Source: Pipra filicauda
Taxonomy: Eukaryota; Chordata; Aves; Passeriformes; Pipridae
Assembly (NCBI RefSeq): GCF_003945595.2
Contig: NW_024104304.1
Location: forward strand, 1,178,001-1,242,000
Direction: 5' to 3'
Length of the DNA: 64,000 nucleotides
Position numbers and translations under genes: made by a program. Below, piece by piece: positions 49,626 to 61,200 of the stretch (the first letter of the stretch is position 1; every line of letters starts with the position of its first letter). The notes below the pieces were generated by a model. It worked only from the letters and a program-made list of their open reading frames with translations. It had not been told where the DNA came from and did not search any database.

Positions 49626-52600
49626 ATAAAGAATTCTAGAAGGAAATGTAGGTTCTTCTTTCTTCTTTGCTGGGTAACTGTGCATTTCGCTGTTTTCAGA
49701 ATACCTGATAATTTCTTGATAGGGTGAGACATTGAGAATCAGTGGCCAATGTCTGAGTAATAGCTTCATTACTTTGGTGGTAGTATTTATAGCATTTTAC
49801 TTACTGATATATTATGAGAACAGAATTTTTCCATATCTGAACATGTCTGAGTTCAGTCAGGATTTGATACATGTTTTTTGAGAGAAAATGAATGTTTCTT
49901 CTAGAGAGTTGTATGTAATGAAATATCTGTTAAAAGAATACATTGAATCATCATGTGATAGAAACAGCATGAGCAAATTCAAGACACTTGTTCTTAAGAA
50001 ATATATGGGTTTAGTTCTCTAAGTTGTTTTTTTTCTCTCATTTTAAAATCAGGTTTCCATCTTAGCATCTTTGCATATCCTGAAACAAGCAAGACGAAAA
50101 AGTGATGAACTGGAGATTGTGGTCTGGGAATTTTCTGCATTACTATGAGGTGGAAGTGTTGTAAGAAAAGAAAAATGAAATATATTTTTTAAAACACAGC
50201 TTTGAGGACCCTAGAGGTTCAGTTAAGCACTAAGCATGAACATCTGCAGGTTTGAATTTCAGACTTCCCCAATGCAATGACCCCATTTCACTACAAATTG
50301 GTCTCTGTACTCAGCTGGTTGCAGATTAGTTAAAATCAATCTCTTTCTGCTAAGTGTCCCACTTCAAAAATTCCTTCAGAAGTTTTCACACTGAATACAT
50401 TTCCACCTGTCAGTTCACATGAACCGATCTCTGTCTTCCAGGAACAAAAAAAACATCTGAACTAACTGTTGATGGAATTTTATGACTCATTGAAGCCCAG
50501 AGCTATGTGAAACTGGCTTTAATTTCTAAAAATCAATAATACGTTTAAGCTATGTGTGCCTCTGATAGTCTTATCCTAGTGGAGAAGCAAATGTAGTTAA
50601 TATAAAAGGTGAAAATAGATTTTCCTTCAATTTTAGGCTGAAGCAATGTTTCTGAATATAACTCTGATAACAAAGCTCAGTCGTTGGGCTTAAGGGAAAC
50701 AGCTGAGTAACACATTGCAGGCATCTGTGCCTGCTGCAATGGAAGAGAAAGACAAAATCCTGTTGGCAGGGTTTTCAAAACAAAAATTAACACTTTCTGG
50801 AGTTGAATCATTTCCTGATGGGCTGATAATGCCATGAAATCTGTTTGCCTTAAACAGTACTATTCTTTTATTCCTGGTGATATATGGAGCCCACTGTATG
50901 CCACAGTCATTTGATAGGGTATGATTCACAACACAGTTTCCTTCCCCCTGCAAGTCTTTTGTGTCAGTCAGAGAGAAGGAATAACAATCTAACCCTGGGT
51001 CTGTATTGTCTTGCTTATACCACTTTGGAAAGCCACAAAATACAGCATGATTATGTTAGGTGTTTCATATTTTTTTTTTTCAGATACTGTGAGCTTCTCA
51101 TGTAGACCCAGTAGAAAAAAATAAATACAGCTATGTTATTGATGTTCTACCCCCCCGCAATGAAAAAATACAGCAAGGAACATATATACATATATAAAAA
51201 TATAAAAAAGTCACATTTCAGAAGTCTGCATTTGCAGTGTTCATTCCTCAGCTAAAGGAATGCAGCACAATCTTGGTGTGTTTCCCTTTTTGCTTTCTTA
51301 CAACAGTAAGAATTAACATCCCTGTGGGCTGCATTCATAGAATAAATTTGTCCTTGGCTATCTCCATTGTAGTTTTCAGCCCTTTGTTAGACCTCCCTTA
51401 AACCATCCTTCTTGCTTTGATACCAAAATGAGGTTCTCACTTTACTACATTGTCTGTATTTACTTGTTGGCCTGCCAATAACTTTAACACTATTAATTGA
51501 TTTACCACTGATGCTTCATTACCAGAGGAGTGATAAAAGATCACATGAGTGCACTGTACAAGCAAGTTGTGTCTCTCCTTCAGTATCACCATTAGACACC
51601 GTGGAGGATCTCAAGTTTGCAGCATGTACATTTGGTAATTAGATTCAGAATAGTGCTAATAGCAAGATCTGGTGATAAAACACAAAAACATCACTTTTCC
51701 AAGATATTTTTCAAAATCTTCGAACTAGTTGACATGAAGTAGTTGAAGAAACAATGAAGAAAAATGAATGAAGCTAATCATTGTATTGTAGTTTTTTTAA
51801 ATGCTTTGCTTTTGTCTAATCTCCAGATGTCACAAAGAGAACAATGATGCTATAGCAAGAGAGAACTTGTGTTTACTATATGGCAGATGATAAGCAGTTT
51901 TAACTAGAGTCCTGTGAATATACATTTGCAAAAGAATCATGGAAATTAAGAACCTGCAGAAAGAGTCAGAAGATAAAACTGGTTTGACGCAGAGTTAATT
52001 TCATTACTCCATTAATCTTACTTCTGAGCTTGTTTAAAAGAAGGAAATTTGCAAATGACTTTGAGTTCTACAGGAAGATAATTTTAATTTTATGGGGCAC
52101 TTTTACTCAGAAGTAGGCATTTTGCAGATGAAAGCATATGGTGTTGGAATTCTTCCTGTCTGTTGTCAGGATCAGATGACGCCAACCCACTCCAGCCTTC
52201 CTATGCTGTAGCACTTTATGTAGCATTTTTCCCTATTGATAATGCATTTTCTTACAGAAGAACTCACTGTAAGAAACCAGTCATTGTGAAAATCTAGTTA
52301 CTGGATCACAGGGAGATTAATAACTACTCTGCAATACTCACCAGCCTTTAATAACCACTAATGCTCAAGAGCTTTGACTAAGATAACCACTTTCTCAGGG
52401 GCCTCTAAAAGCACACAATCAAGAGCTGCATGTACTTTTGTGCAGATAAAATACCAAAGACACTTTTTTTAGGACTCTAGGATCTGTCTTGTAACAAACC
52501 AGCTAGAAAATAGAGCTGTGTCTCTTCAAAAGCTCCAGACTGTGTGATATTCAAAGGCTATGAAGGGTTTCTACATCAGTTTCCCATCCATTGAAGGAGG

Positions 52601-55186
52601 AGCAATTTTAATCATGGAAATACTTCATGGAGCCTTCACATCTCATCATTCAATACCATATTTTGCCTACTGGTTCAATCCTGTTTTTTACAGCAGTTAA
52701 AAACAAACAAACAAACAAATCCTCACAATCATGTTCTTGACATAATGTCAGACTTTTTCTTTACTGAAGTAGGAAAATGTAGGTAGCTAGCACAGGAGGT
52801 ATTGTAGCTTTCTCAGATATGGGGTTGCAAAGCAAATTATTCTTGCTCATATTCTTTGTAAAAGTTGTCAGGATGTAATGTGTTGGGTAGTTTGCTCTGT
52901 ACTTCTGTATACTGTTTTAGTCTTTTCAGCACTGTGAGAGTACACATTCTCATGGTGTAGCAAGTTTCTGCTATTCAACTCCTTCAAATAAAAGCAGGTT
53001 ACTGAGATGCATTAAGTGCACCTGAGTTAATAAAAAGAACATATTTTATGGACATGTTCAGTGCTTCATTTATGATTGAAGAATTCCAGATGCTGTGAGA
53101 GCTATACTGTATACAATTTAAACTTGTTCTTAAGAGGAGAATTTGTTTACTTCTTATGTACATATTTAATCATGGTAAATTGGATATTGGATTATTTTCT
53201 GTCTTTTCCTATTAGCTGAATGTTACCATTATCACTACCCCTCAGAACTGTAACATAAGTTGCACTTGCAGAGTCTGCCATTTATGAGGAGAATCGATTT
53301 CACCTGTATCCTCTGGTTTATAAAAGCAGTATGCATTTTTTATTGTCTATTCTCTTACATACCAGTAAAATTTTTCATTTATGCTTTTTTGTTTTAGAAA
53401 TGCTACAATAAAACAAGTCACTGAGACTGTGATTTTACTGGAAACACTACATGCGTATTGTATCCTGTTGAAAAAGCAACACCTATATACCTTAAGGAAC
53501 TTGCATCTGTCTGCAGCAATGTCTGATAGATACTATATTGTGATTGTCATTAGTTATTTCAGTTACTGGTATAAGAATGACTCATATAATTATCTAGAAA
53601 TACAGAGCTATTCAGTTCATGTACTAAATGGAGAATATTTGAACACATGTTAAGTTTCAACAAAATCTGTGAAATCATCAGTTTCCTTTATGAATTAGAA
53701 TCATATATCAAAGAATTTCAGTGTTATTTTGTGAGGTTTGTATTATTATTTTTAAACAGCTTTTACATATTTTGTCTTGGAAACAACTCCAAATGCAAAT
53801 ACACTTTTTCTATAAAGTTAAAAAAATCCTCCTTGCTCTTGGCCTGGATACTCTTGGGAATACATGAGAATTTAATCACAGGTGAAAAGTCATCTTCTTC
53901 CTGGAAGAGAACAATATTTTCTGCATTTTGACTCTAACTTTTTTTGCCTGATGAAACTGAGGCTAAATAACAAAGACACCATACACAGAATTCCAGTCCT
54001 TACTGCTCCTGGTAAAACATGTAAAATTAACTTAAGACCATTTACCTGTCTCTTTAGTGATTTTAATTCATCTTTACTCAAGGGAGATCTTTTATCTTAA
54101 GGAAATCTCTGTCAGAAGACATTGATGTAGTTAAAGAGGGCCATCACAACCACTTGTGATTTGTAAAGCAGTTCGTTCACTGTGCATTAGAGCATGCTAT
54201 AGCAAGGCAGGAGGCGGATTACAGTGGGTGCTAACCCTTCGAGTGTCTGTTTTATTAAGGAAGGCTGGTAATACTCCATTAACTGAGATGTCAAAACGTT
54301 GAGGGTACAAAATGGCAGGTCACATTTCACCAGCCAGAAAGATACACTGCTGTCACATTTGTTGTTTCCCGTACATGCGTATGCACCTGGGGGTTACCAC
54401 GTAAGTGCCTCACTATGCAATAATAGATAAGAGATAAAGTAGCCTCTTTGGAAAAAGCCCCTCGATATTTTTCTCTTCCAGTTCACTTTTCCTATGAATT
54501 TAGGAGCATTTTGTTTTAGTGAAATTGGTAGCAAATTTTCCCCATGTAGGCCTAATTAAAACTCCTTGTCAAGTTTTCTCTCTTTGTCACCCACCCCACT
54601 CCTTCCCCCTCCCAGCATTTGTACCTGACCAGCACCTAACCCTTGATTAAGAAAAACTTAAGAACCATTGTGGGGTTGCTGATGATAAGTGCTCCTGGTT
54701 TAAACGTCATTGTAAAGTAATTGGCTGCTTTGCTGGTCATTCTTTGAAGTTTGTGGTAAAGATTTTGGTTACCAAGGAAACAAACTTTTGGCAAAAGAGA
54801 AATTAAATTATAATGCAAACATTGCCATTAATGTGAAAGAGGTAAAATTATTTTCTAATATTTTAGTAAAACTAACAGAAAAGGAGTAGTTACATAGTTA
54901 TTGTCTCATACTGTATTTCCACGTTGGATAAAGTAGCCATATTATGTTTTCACCTTTGTGAAAAATGGACGACTTTAAATAAAATGAATTATTTGCCTCC
55001 TACACTGATTCCAGTGGCACTACCTGCAAAAGACATTGCTATTCAGCATGAGGAAGGGTGACAGAATCAAGCAAAAACCTATAGTGCCCATGAAATTTGC
55101 ATCTTGAAGAGAAAGTCTCTCCGTTCAAGGGAGATTGGATTTTAAATTCCCTCTGTTATTTATAGTGACTCTTTTCACAGTATGGT
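49626..55186. other. unique sequence, no gene seen
   Basis: No gene is visible. Two consecutive plus frames at 53381-53653 and 53647-53931 (90 and 94 codons) are AT-rich, Tyr/Phe-rich and without motif. A GATGAAACTGAGGCTAAAT patch near 53950 faintly recalls MIR but is too short to call. The stretch 54170-54830 has a texture like conserved non-coding DNA (ATTACAGTGGGTGCTAACCC; AAAGTAATTGGCTGCTTTG) but this is unproven. Confidence 0.55.
52700..52719. repeat. (AAAC)5 microsatellite
   Basis: This is a perfect run of about five AAAC/CAAA units. Confidence 0.9.
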
Positions 55187-55310
55187 TGTAGGAAATTAAT
55201 AAGACGGTTTTATTACAAGCAGGGGGTTCCATGGTTGCCTAGTGCCGAGATACCTGGAGGTCATTTTATTTGGGAAGTTGGGGAGCCATTTTGTGGCCGA
55301 GGACTGGTGG

Positions 55311-55374
55311 GCTGCTTACTGTTCTGCTTGCAGTTACCTATTGCTGCTTACTGTTCTGCTTACACGGTTGCTTA
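55311..55374 (+). repeat. 32-bp tandem repeat in U3 of the LTR
   Basis: GCTGCTTACTGTTCTGCTT occurs at 55311 and again at 55343, 32 bases apart. Further TTACTTAC/GTTACTTACAGTTA short repeats follow to about 55400. Tandem U3 repeats are commonly enhancer repeats in retroviral LTRs; activity here is inferred only. Confidence 0.8.
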
Positions 55375-55676
55375 CAGTTACTTACTGTTACTTACAGTTA
55401 GGGTGTGAAGGTGGGCTGGAAAATATGTAAGGCAGTAAGACCAGTCTGGGCTCACTGCCAAGGGACCATGCAGCCGGGGGCATGGAAACAACTTGATAGG
55501 TTGGTTAAAAAAAACCATGGACTGCAAGAAGAAGACTATCACCTTTTAAGGAAGAAAAGAGCGAGGCTTGGCATGGGAGGAGCGAGGGTAAATCAAAGGG
55601 TCTTAAAAAGGCTCGTCCCTCCCATTTGGGGTGTGCTCGGACCTGGTCACGAGTCTGGTGCACCCAGCGCGCCGTT

Positions 55677-55682
55677 AATAAA
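55677..55682 (+). promoter_or_regulatory. LTR polyadenylation signal AATAAA
   Basis: AATAAA is followed within 30 bases by a T/G-rich stretch (TTCTTTATTTCACC, TTATTTGGCCGTC), as in the R/U5 part of an LTR. Confidence 0.65.
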
Positions 55683-55741
55683 GTTCTTTATTTCACCTTA
55701 TTTGGCCGTCTCTGAAATTTTAATTAGAGATATTTCTCACA

Positions 55742-57114
55742 TAGTGGGTTTGAAAAAAACTGCTTATTTAAAAAAAAAAATCATGGAGAGTCAGTACACA
55801 ATCTGGCATAAATAACTCCCAATTAAAATAAACAGAACCCTGAGTAGGAGGAGAAGAAATTCAAAGAGGAGCAACTTCAAAAAAAAATTCATTAAATGAC
55901 ACTTTTGAGCAGCCATATACTAGTGCAATGAAAATCACTAACCTGACATTCACATTCTGCTAAGGGAAATATAGTAATTTAAGAGACCAGATAATTTTGA
56001 GTCATATTAATAGTGTCACATGGTCATGAACCATTCCCTTATCTAATATAATGGCACTCTTGCAATATGGAACACATTTGCCTTTTTAATTAATTAGCTA
56101 TTAAAAAAAATTTCACTTTTATCTCCCGTGGATGGTTAACAAATTGTGTTTTTTGCTTTGCTTCATTAGAATTGGGTAAATGTGACCTTGACATACTTCT
56201 TGGAGCTTCATCAAATGCACTCATGGCAGAGGAAGGAGTTAATGACTCTGACTTTCTGTGTGAATTTTACAGAATTCCCAGAACCTTGCAACTGCCAGAT
56301 AATTTTTTTTCACTGTCTCTGCCTGTTACTGATGGCTTTTAACAATCATACTTTTGCTTTTTATGTGGCAACTCTAGTTTGGGCACATTAAAGGAAAAGG
56401 TATTATGAAAATAAGCTAAGTATGTTTTCAAAACTCAATCCATATCTACCTTGTGACAAAATAAACCAAACACAGAGCATTCTTCTCAAATTCTGCCTGG
56501 AGCTGGTGCTTAAGAATACAAATCTGCAAAATAGAACCCCAGATGTCCTAGTGTTAGTTGTTTTATGGCTTCCACAGTTTGCTTAGCCATTTCCTATTGC
56601 AATCTGAATAGCAGAAGAAGGAGAAAAAAAAAAAGAATGCCATGCCCACCGATTATAGAACTATATATACCCAGAAAAAATCCCGTTTATGTAACTATCT
56701 CCTTAGAAATGCTGCTTAGGAATGAGGCTTTTAAGTCTGCATAAACCCAGGCTAGGTTTATGAGATCTATGAGACCACCCCAAAAAATACGACCCTAGTG
56801 ATTGTATGTGAATGTTCAATGCCATGGGCTTTCCAGAGTAGTAAAAGAGCTTCTTTACTTCAACACATATTCAGGTTATCTTTTGGCAGGGCTAGAAAAG
56901 GTTATCCTTGTCTTATGACACAGAACCATGCCCCAGCTGCCTCTCTCAGGCTCTCCTGCTGGTATCAGGAAGGAGCACATAGGGTCAATGGAGTGAGATT
57001 CAAGCCTTGTTCACCTTACATTGACATTAACAGCATATATGGATTTTGTGCCACAAGATTATAAGCAACCACATTTTTAAAATAGACGTTGCTATATTTC
57101 TGTCCTCAGAGGTT
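55742..57114. other. unique sequence, no gene seen
   Basis: No retroviral internal sequence follows the LTR and no gene is visible. There are A-rich runs at about 55768-55779 and 56620-56640. Confidence 0.6.
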
Positions 57115-58233
57115 TTTCGGGGAGGGCGTGGATATCACCTACATGGTAGCTGGCAGCCCACGGCTTGGACAGGGGCACTCTGTGCTGAGTCAGGAACTGG
57201 CTGGAGGGCCAGGCCCAGAGAGTGGTGGTGAATGGTGCTGCATCCAGTTGATGGCCAGTCACTAGTGGTGTCCCCCAGGGATAAGTGTTGGGCCCAGTTC
57301 TGTTTAATATCTTTATTGATGATTTAGATGAGGGGATTGAGTCCATCATCAGCAGATTTGCAGATGACACTAAGCTGGGGGGAGTGTCGATCAGCTGGAA
57401 GGCAGGAGGGCTCCGCAGAGGGACCTGGATAGGTTGGAGAGTTGGGCTGATTCCAACAGGATGAGGTTCAACAAGGCCAAGTGCCAGGTCCTGCACTTTG
57501 GCCACAACAACCCCATGCAGCGCTACAGGCTGGGCACAGAGTGGCTGGAGAACAGCCAGGCAGAAAGGGAGCTGGGAGTTTGGATTGACAGGAAGCTGAA
57601 CATGAGCCAGCAGTGTGCCCAGGTGGCCAAGAAGGCCAATGGCATCCTGGCCTGGATCAGGAACAGTATGTTCAACAGGACCAGGGAAGTGATTCTTCCC
57701 TTGTACTCAGCGTTGGTGAGTCCACACCTGGAGTCCTGTGTCCAGTTGTGGGGCCCTCAGTTCAGGAAGGATACTGAGGTGCTGGAACTTGACCAGAGAA
57801 GAGCAACGAGGCTGGTGAAGGGACTCAAACACAAGTCCTATGAGGAGAGGCTGAGGAAGCTGGGGCTGTTCAGCCTGGAGAAGAGGAGGCTCAGGGGAGA
57901 CCTCATCGCTCTCTACAACTCCCTGAAAGGAGGTTGTAGCCAGGTGGGTGTGGGTCTCTTCTCCCAGGCAACTATCAGCAAGACAAGAGGGCATGGTCTC
58001 AAGTTGTGCCAGGGGAGGTTTAGGTTAGATATTAGAAAGAATTTCTTTACAGAGAGGGTGATCAGACATTGGAATGGGCTGCCCAGGGAAGTAGTGGATT
58101 CTCCGTCCCTGGAGATTTTTTTAAAAGAGACTGGATGTGGCACTTAGTGCCATGTCTAGCAACTGCAGTGGTAGTGGATCAAGGGTTGGACTTGATGATC
58201 TCGGAGGTCCCTTCTGACCCAGCTGATTCTATG
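57115..58233 (+). mobile_element. 5'-truncated CR1 copy, 1.1 kb
   Basis: The copy begins within the RT core at about 57115 and ends at a single tail unit ATTCTATG (58226-58233). The 3' UTR GGATCAAGGGTTGGACTTGA and the RT C-terminal region closely match the long minus-strand copy at 39.6-40.5 kb. The first 100 bases are disturbed. No target-site duplication is evident. Confidence 0.92.
57120..58147 (+). pseudogene. CR1 ORF2 fragment (RT core to C-terminus)
   Basis: This piece covers the end of the palm and the thumb/C-terminal part of the CR1 reverse transcriptase. Visible blocks are a GVPQG block followed by an in-frame TAA at 57282-57284, [17 protein letters not shown], and FADDTKLGG with the two catalytic Asp (57357-57368). 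A 1-base frame change follows near 57385-57395. The frame is then open through [56 protein letters not shown] and [19 protein letters not shown] to a stop at 58145. The 3' open part, 57434-58147, is 238 codons including the stop. It is non-functional because the endonuclease and the first RT blocks are missing. Confidence 0.88.
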
Positions 58234-61200
58234 CTCCATGTCATACTGAAAAGATTTAATGAAGACACAACTCACATTGGGGCACATAGTACAGGCTTTA
58301 TCAGGTGGTTCTTCTTTAAAGAAAGGCACCCATATTTTGCCACAGTGAGTTAAGATAAAACAAAATAAGCAACTGCTTTGATTTCACCAAAAATTAATGT
58401 ACTGCCTCTTGATTGCTGTTGAAACAAATTGGTGATCTGTAAAAATTTCGGGATTCAGTTGGAGTAACTTCTAACAAAGACACTGTGGAACCTAGTCTTA
58501 ATTCAGTCTGACAGCTAGCAATAGGCAATTGCCCCTATCACAGGTATGTGATTTGTTCATCCCTTTAACCCATCAATTCATTTCAAACAAACCCAACCTG
58601 TGTAAATCCTGTGGTGGAGTTTGTGCTGGGCCATTTCCATCTGTACCTGTCAGCAGCTCTAATCCTGTTTGCCGCTGGCTGCTTGAGGCAAACTTTTCTG
58701 TATATAGCTTTTATTTTGTCTCATTATGGGGGATGGACTTATCCTCTTCACCAAACTATTTTAGTGGTCTGTAGTACATCCTGTTATTAGACTCTCTTGA
58801 GTGTGACTTTACATCCCTTTGCAGCCCTCTCCCCATGTGTTAGCTGGCTCCCGGCTAGCCTTCAGCTAGGGCTATACTTCTCGCATATATGATGCAAGCT
58901 GTGTAGTTCAAACAGGCCTACCGTGCATGCTTTCTTTTCCACTCTGATAGGAAAATAAAACATAATGAAGGCAAGTCACAGCAGCTGTCTCCCCAGTGGC
59001 AATTTATACTGACTAGTTTAGAGCTATTCTTAGAGAAAAAAGACCAAAATGTCTTCTATAATATTTTCTGCATCTCTCCTTGTGTCCCAGTCACCTGAAT
59101 GAGGGACCCTCAGTGTATTTCTCATCATTGTCATTCTTGTGCATTAGTAAACAGGGAATCGGATTCCCCAGATTAATTTTTAGTGAACTCAAAAAATCCA
59201 AATAAAACACCCCCACATAATAAAAATATTTGCTTTGAGGTTTCTAAGATGTTCAGGTGTTCTGAAGTCTCATTTTCCAGCTTTCCCTTGCAACAGAAAG
59301 AGGTAGAAATCTGTTTTTTTATATAATGAAAAGTGCGACTTTCATTTCAGGAACTGGAGCTTGAAGAAAAATACTATTATTGGGAGAAAAATAGCAACAG
59401 TGGGGGAGCTGGCAACATCACTACCTTATGTGCATCTCAGGAGTCTGGCAATCACATCCCAGCTTCTTGTTCAGAAGAGTTTGCTGGTTGACCAGAACAG
59501 ATCTTCAACCTCAGTGTAGCACCTGGTGGCTTGGCGAAACTCATTTAGCTTATAAGTTCCATGGTCTAGAACCATGTATGTGCTCCAAATAAAGCAACTA
59601 AATCCAGTAATTTTCAAACTCTGAACTGCAAGTCTTAATTTTTTGTTTTGTATGTACAAACTGGTTTAGGTCATAATCCTAGGAATAAACAGTTCTAAAT
59701 CTATGGGGAAGAGAAAGTCATATTTGAAATGCAAATGCAAATACTGTTATTCTAACTCCCCCTAATGCAAATTCAGCCCCTGCAGTAAAACCCCATAGTT
59801 TCAATGCTGATGAAGAGAGTTTCTTCATTAATCACTGGCAACTATTCCCTCTAGAAGGGTGTTGGTTCAGTGGCAAGAGAAGGTGACTGTCCAGCTTCCC
59901 CTGAACTCTCCTTTTCATGATAGCATAACTTTATTATCTCTGCCTAGTTCTTTCCTTATATACTCTAGTTCTAGGAAGTTCTTTACTGTGACCAAGCAAA
60001 ATACTTTACCACTGCTGAATGATCAATTATGATCCTAAAAAACTTACATGCAGATTACTCATGGAAATGTGGGAGCTGACTTACTTGAAAATACACAAAA
60101 GCAGACTTTCTCTGCTTAGTGACTGTGCAGGTGAAGGAAACCAACAGACAGAATGCAGGTAGTAGAGTTTTTTTTTTTATTATGCTGGGTACCTGTAGCT
60201 ATTACTTTCACAGCTGAGGGTACTCAGCAGTTCTGAAAATGAGCCCCAGAGCTTCTGCCCTGAGCAAGTTTTTATTGCTTTAGCTCTGATTGATGGGTTT
60301 AGGGAACTGGAGCCTAAAGATAAGTCTTTAATGGATCACTAAATTGTGACTGCCAAGCAAATTATTGTGTATGGGTTTTACAAATTGTGCTACCTAGAAG
60401 ACAGCGTATTTCAGGAGTGAAATTTTATGCTGGAGGGAAAACAAAACAACAGCATTTTCTGTAGCGGTTTTAATGGCTGATTTGTTCAGAATGCTTACTT
60501 GCTGCTGTCTCCTCTCTTTGTTCAGTCTTCACTTCATCATCTCTCTGCCATATACATGTTGGAGTTACTAAGGTGGCCATTTTACTACTCATATTATTTT
60601 GCAACTTTTAGATTTTTTTTCTGACGTTATCAACACTTATCAAAAGGAATATTCACACACAGATGCCATATAAGGGAGTTATTCTTCTTTATGCGTATTT
60701 TGAACATATTTATGAAGAGATAGCTTGGACACTACAGTTGTGGTCTCTTCTTTTGTCACTGTCATCTTCATAAACATTTGATGTGCAATATTTAATGGCT
60801 TACTATGACTTTTCTACACTGAGGTCACACTCATAAAAATAGTTTTAGCAGCATCTTCATAAGTCATTTATCTGGACGTGGAATCTCTTTTTATAACAAT
60901 ATTAGTGTCCAGTACCTATTTTTGTGTTGAGCATGTGTTGAATTGCCTTTGACAAGGATTGGAAGCAACTTTAGCTTAACAGCTGCAATACCATCTTGGG
61001 TATTGCTTGTCTATGAATTGCTGCTGTTGCTATATAACAACAAACTTGGAAATAATGCATACCTAAAGAACTCACTGTCATTAACCTCTATGCTAACATT
61101 TAAGTTCAGAGAATGGTCAAAGGTCTATTCAGTTTTGTGTGATTTATTCCTGAAACAAACTTGTAGTCATACGAATACACTGTTTCAGAGTTTAGAAATA

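Larger units (their letters stand above)
55187..55741 (+). mobile_element. LTR of an endogenous retrovirus, probably solo
   Basis: The element has clear LTR architecture on the plus strand: a long U3 with tandem repeats, a TTAAAAA box (55603-55609), AATAAA (55677-55682) and a short pyrimidine-rich U5 ending ATTTCTCACA. The proposed start TGTAGGAAAT (55187) matches the complement of the end (TGTGAGAAAT) at 8 of 10 positions, giving about 555 bases. No perfect target-site duplication is seen at these borders, and no primer-binding site or viral gene follows, so it is probably a solo LTR, perhaps rearranged. An alternative start near 55243 (TGCCGAGATACC) is possible. A 136-codon open frame across it (55405-55815) is not a gene. 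It does not resemble the LTR at 29.3 kb and is a separate family, perhaps class II-like. Confidence 0.72.

Noticed and set aside
53945..54005. MIR-like patch GATGAAACTGAGGCTAAAT
   Set aside because: Only about 20 bases resemble MIR and the neighbouring blocks are absent, so it is too little to call.
55405..55815. 136-codon plus frame
   Set aside because: It crosses the LTR from U3 through AATAAA and U5 into the flank, so it is not a retroviral gene or host exon.
57707..57994. Minus frames over the 57-58 kb CR1, including 57092-57505
   Set aside because: They are antisense shadows of the plus-strand CR1 RT fragment.
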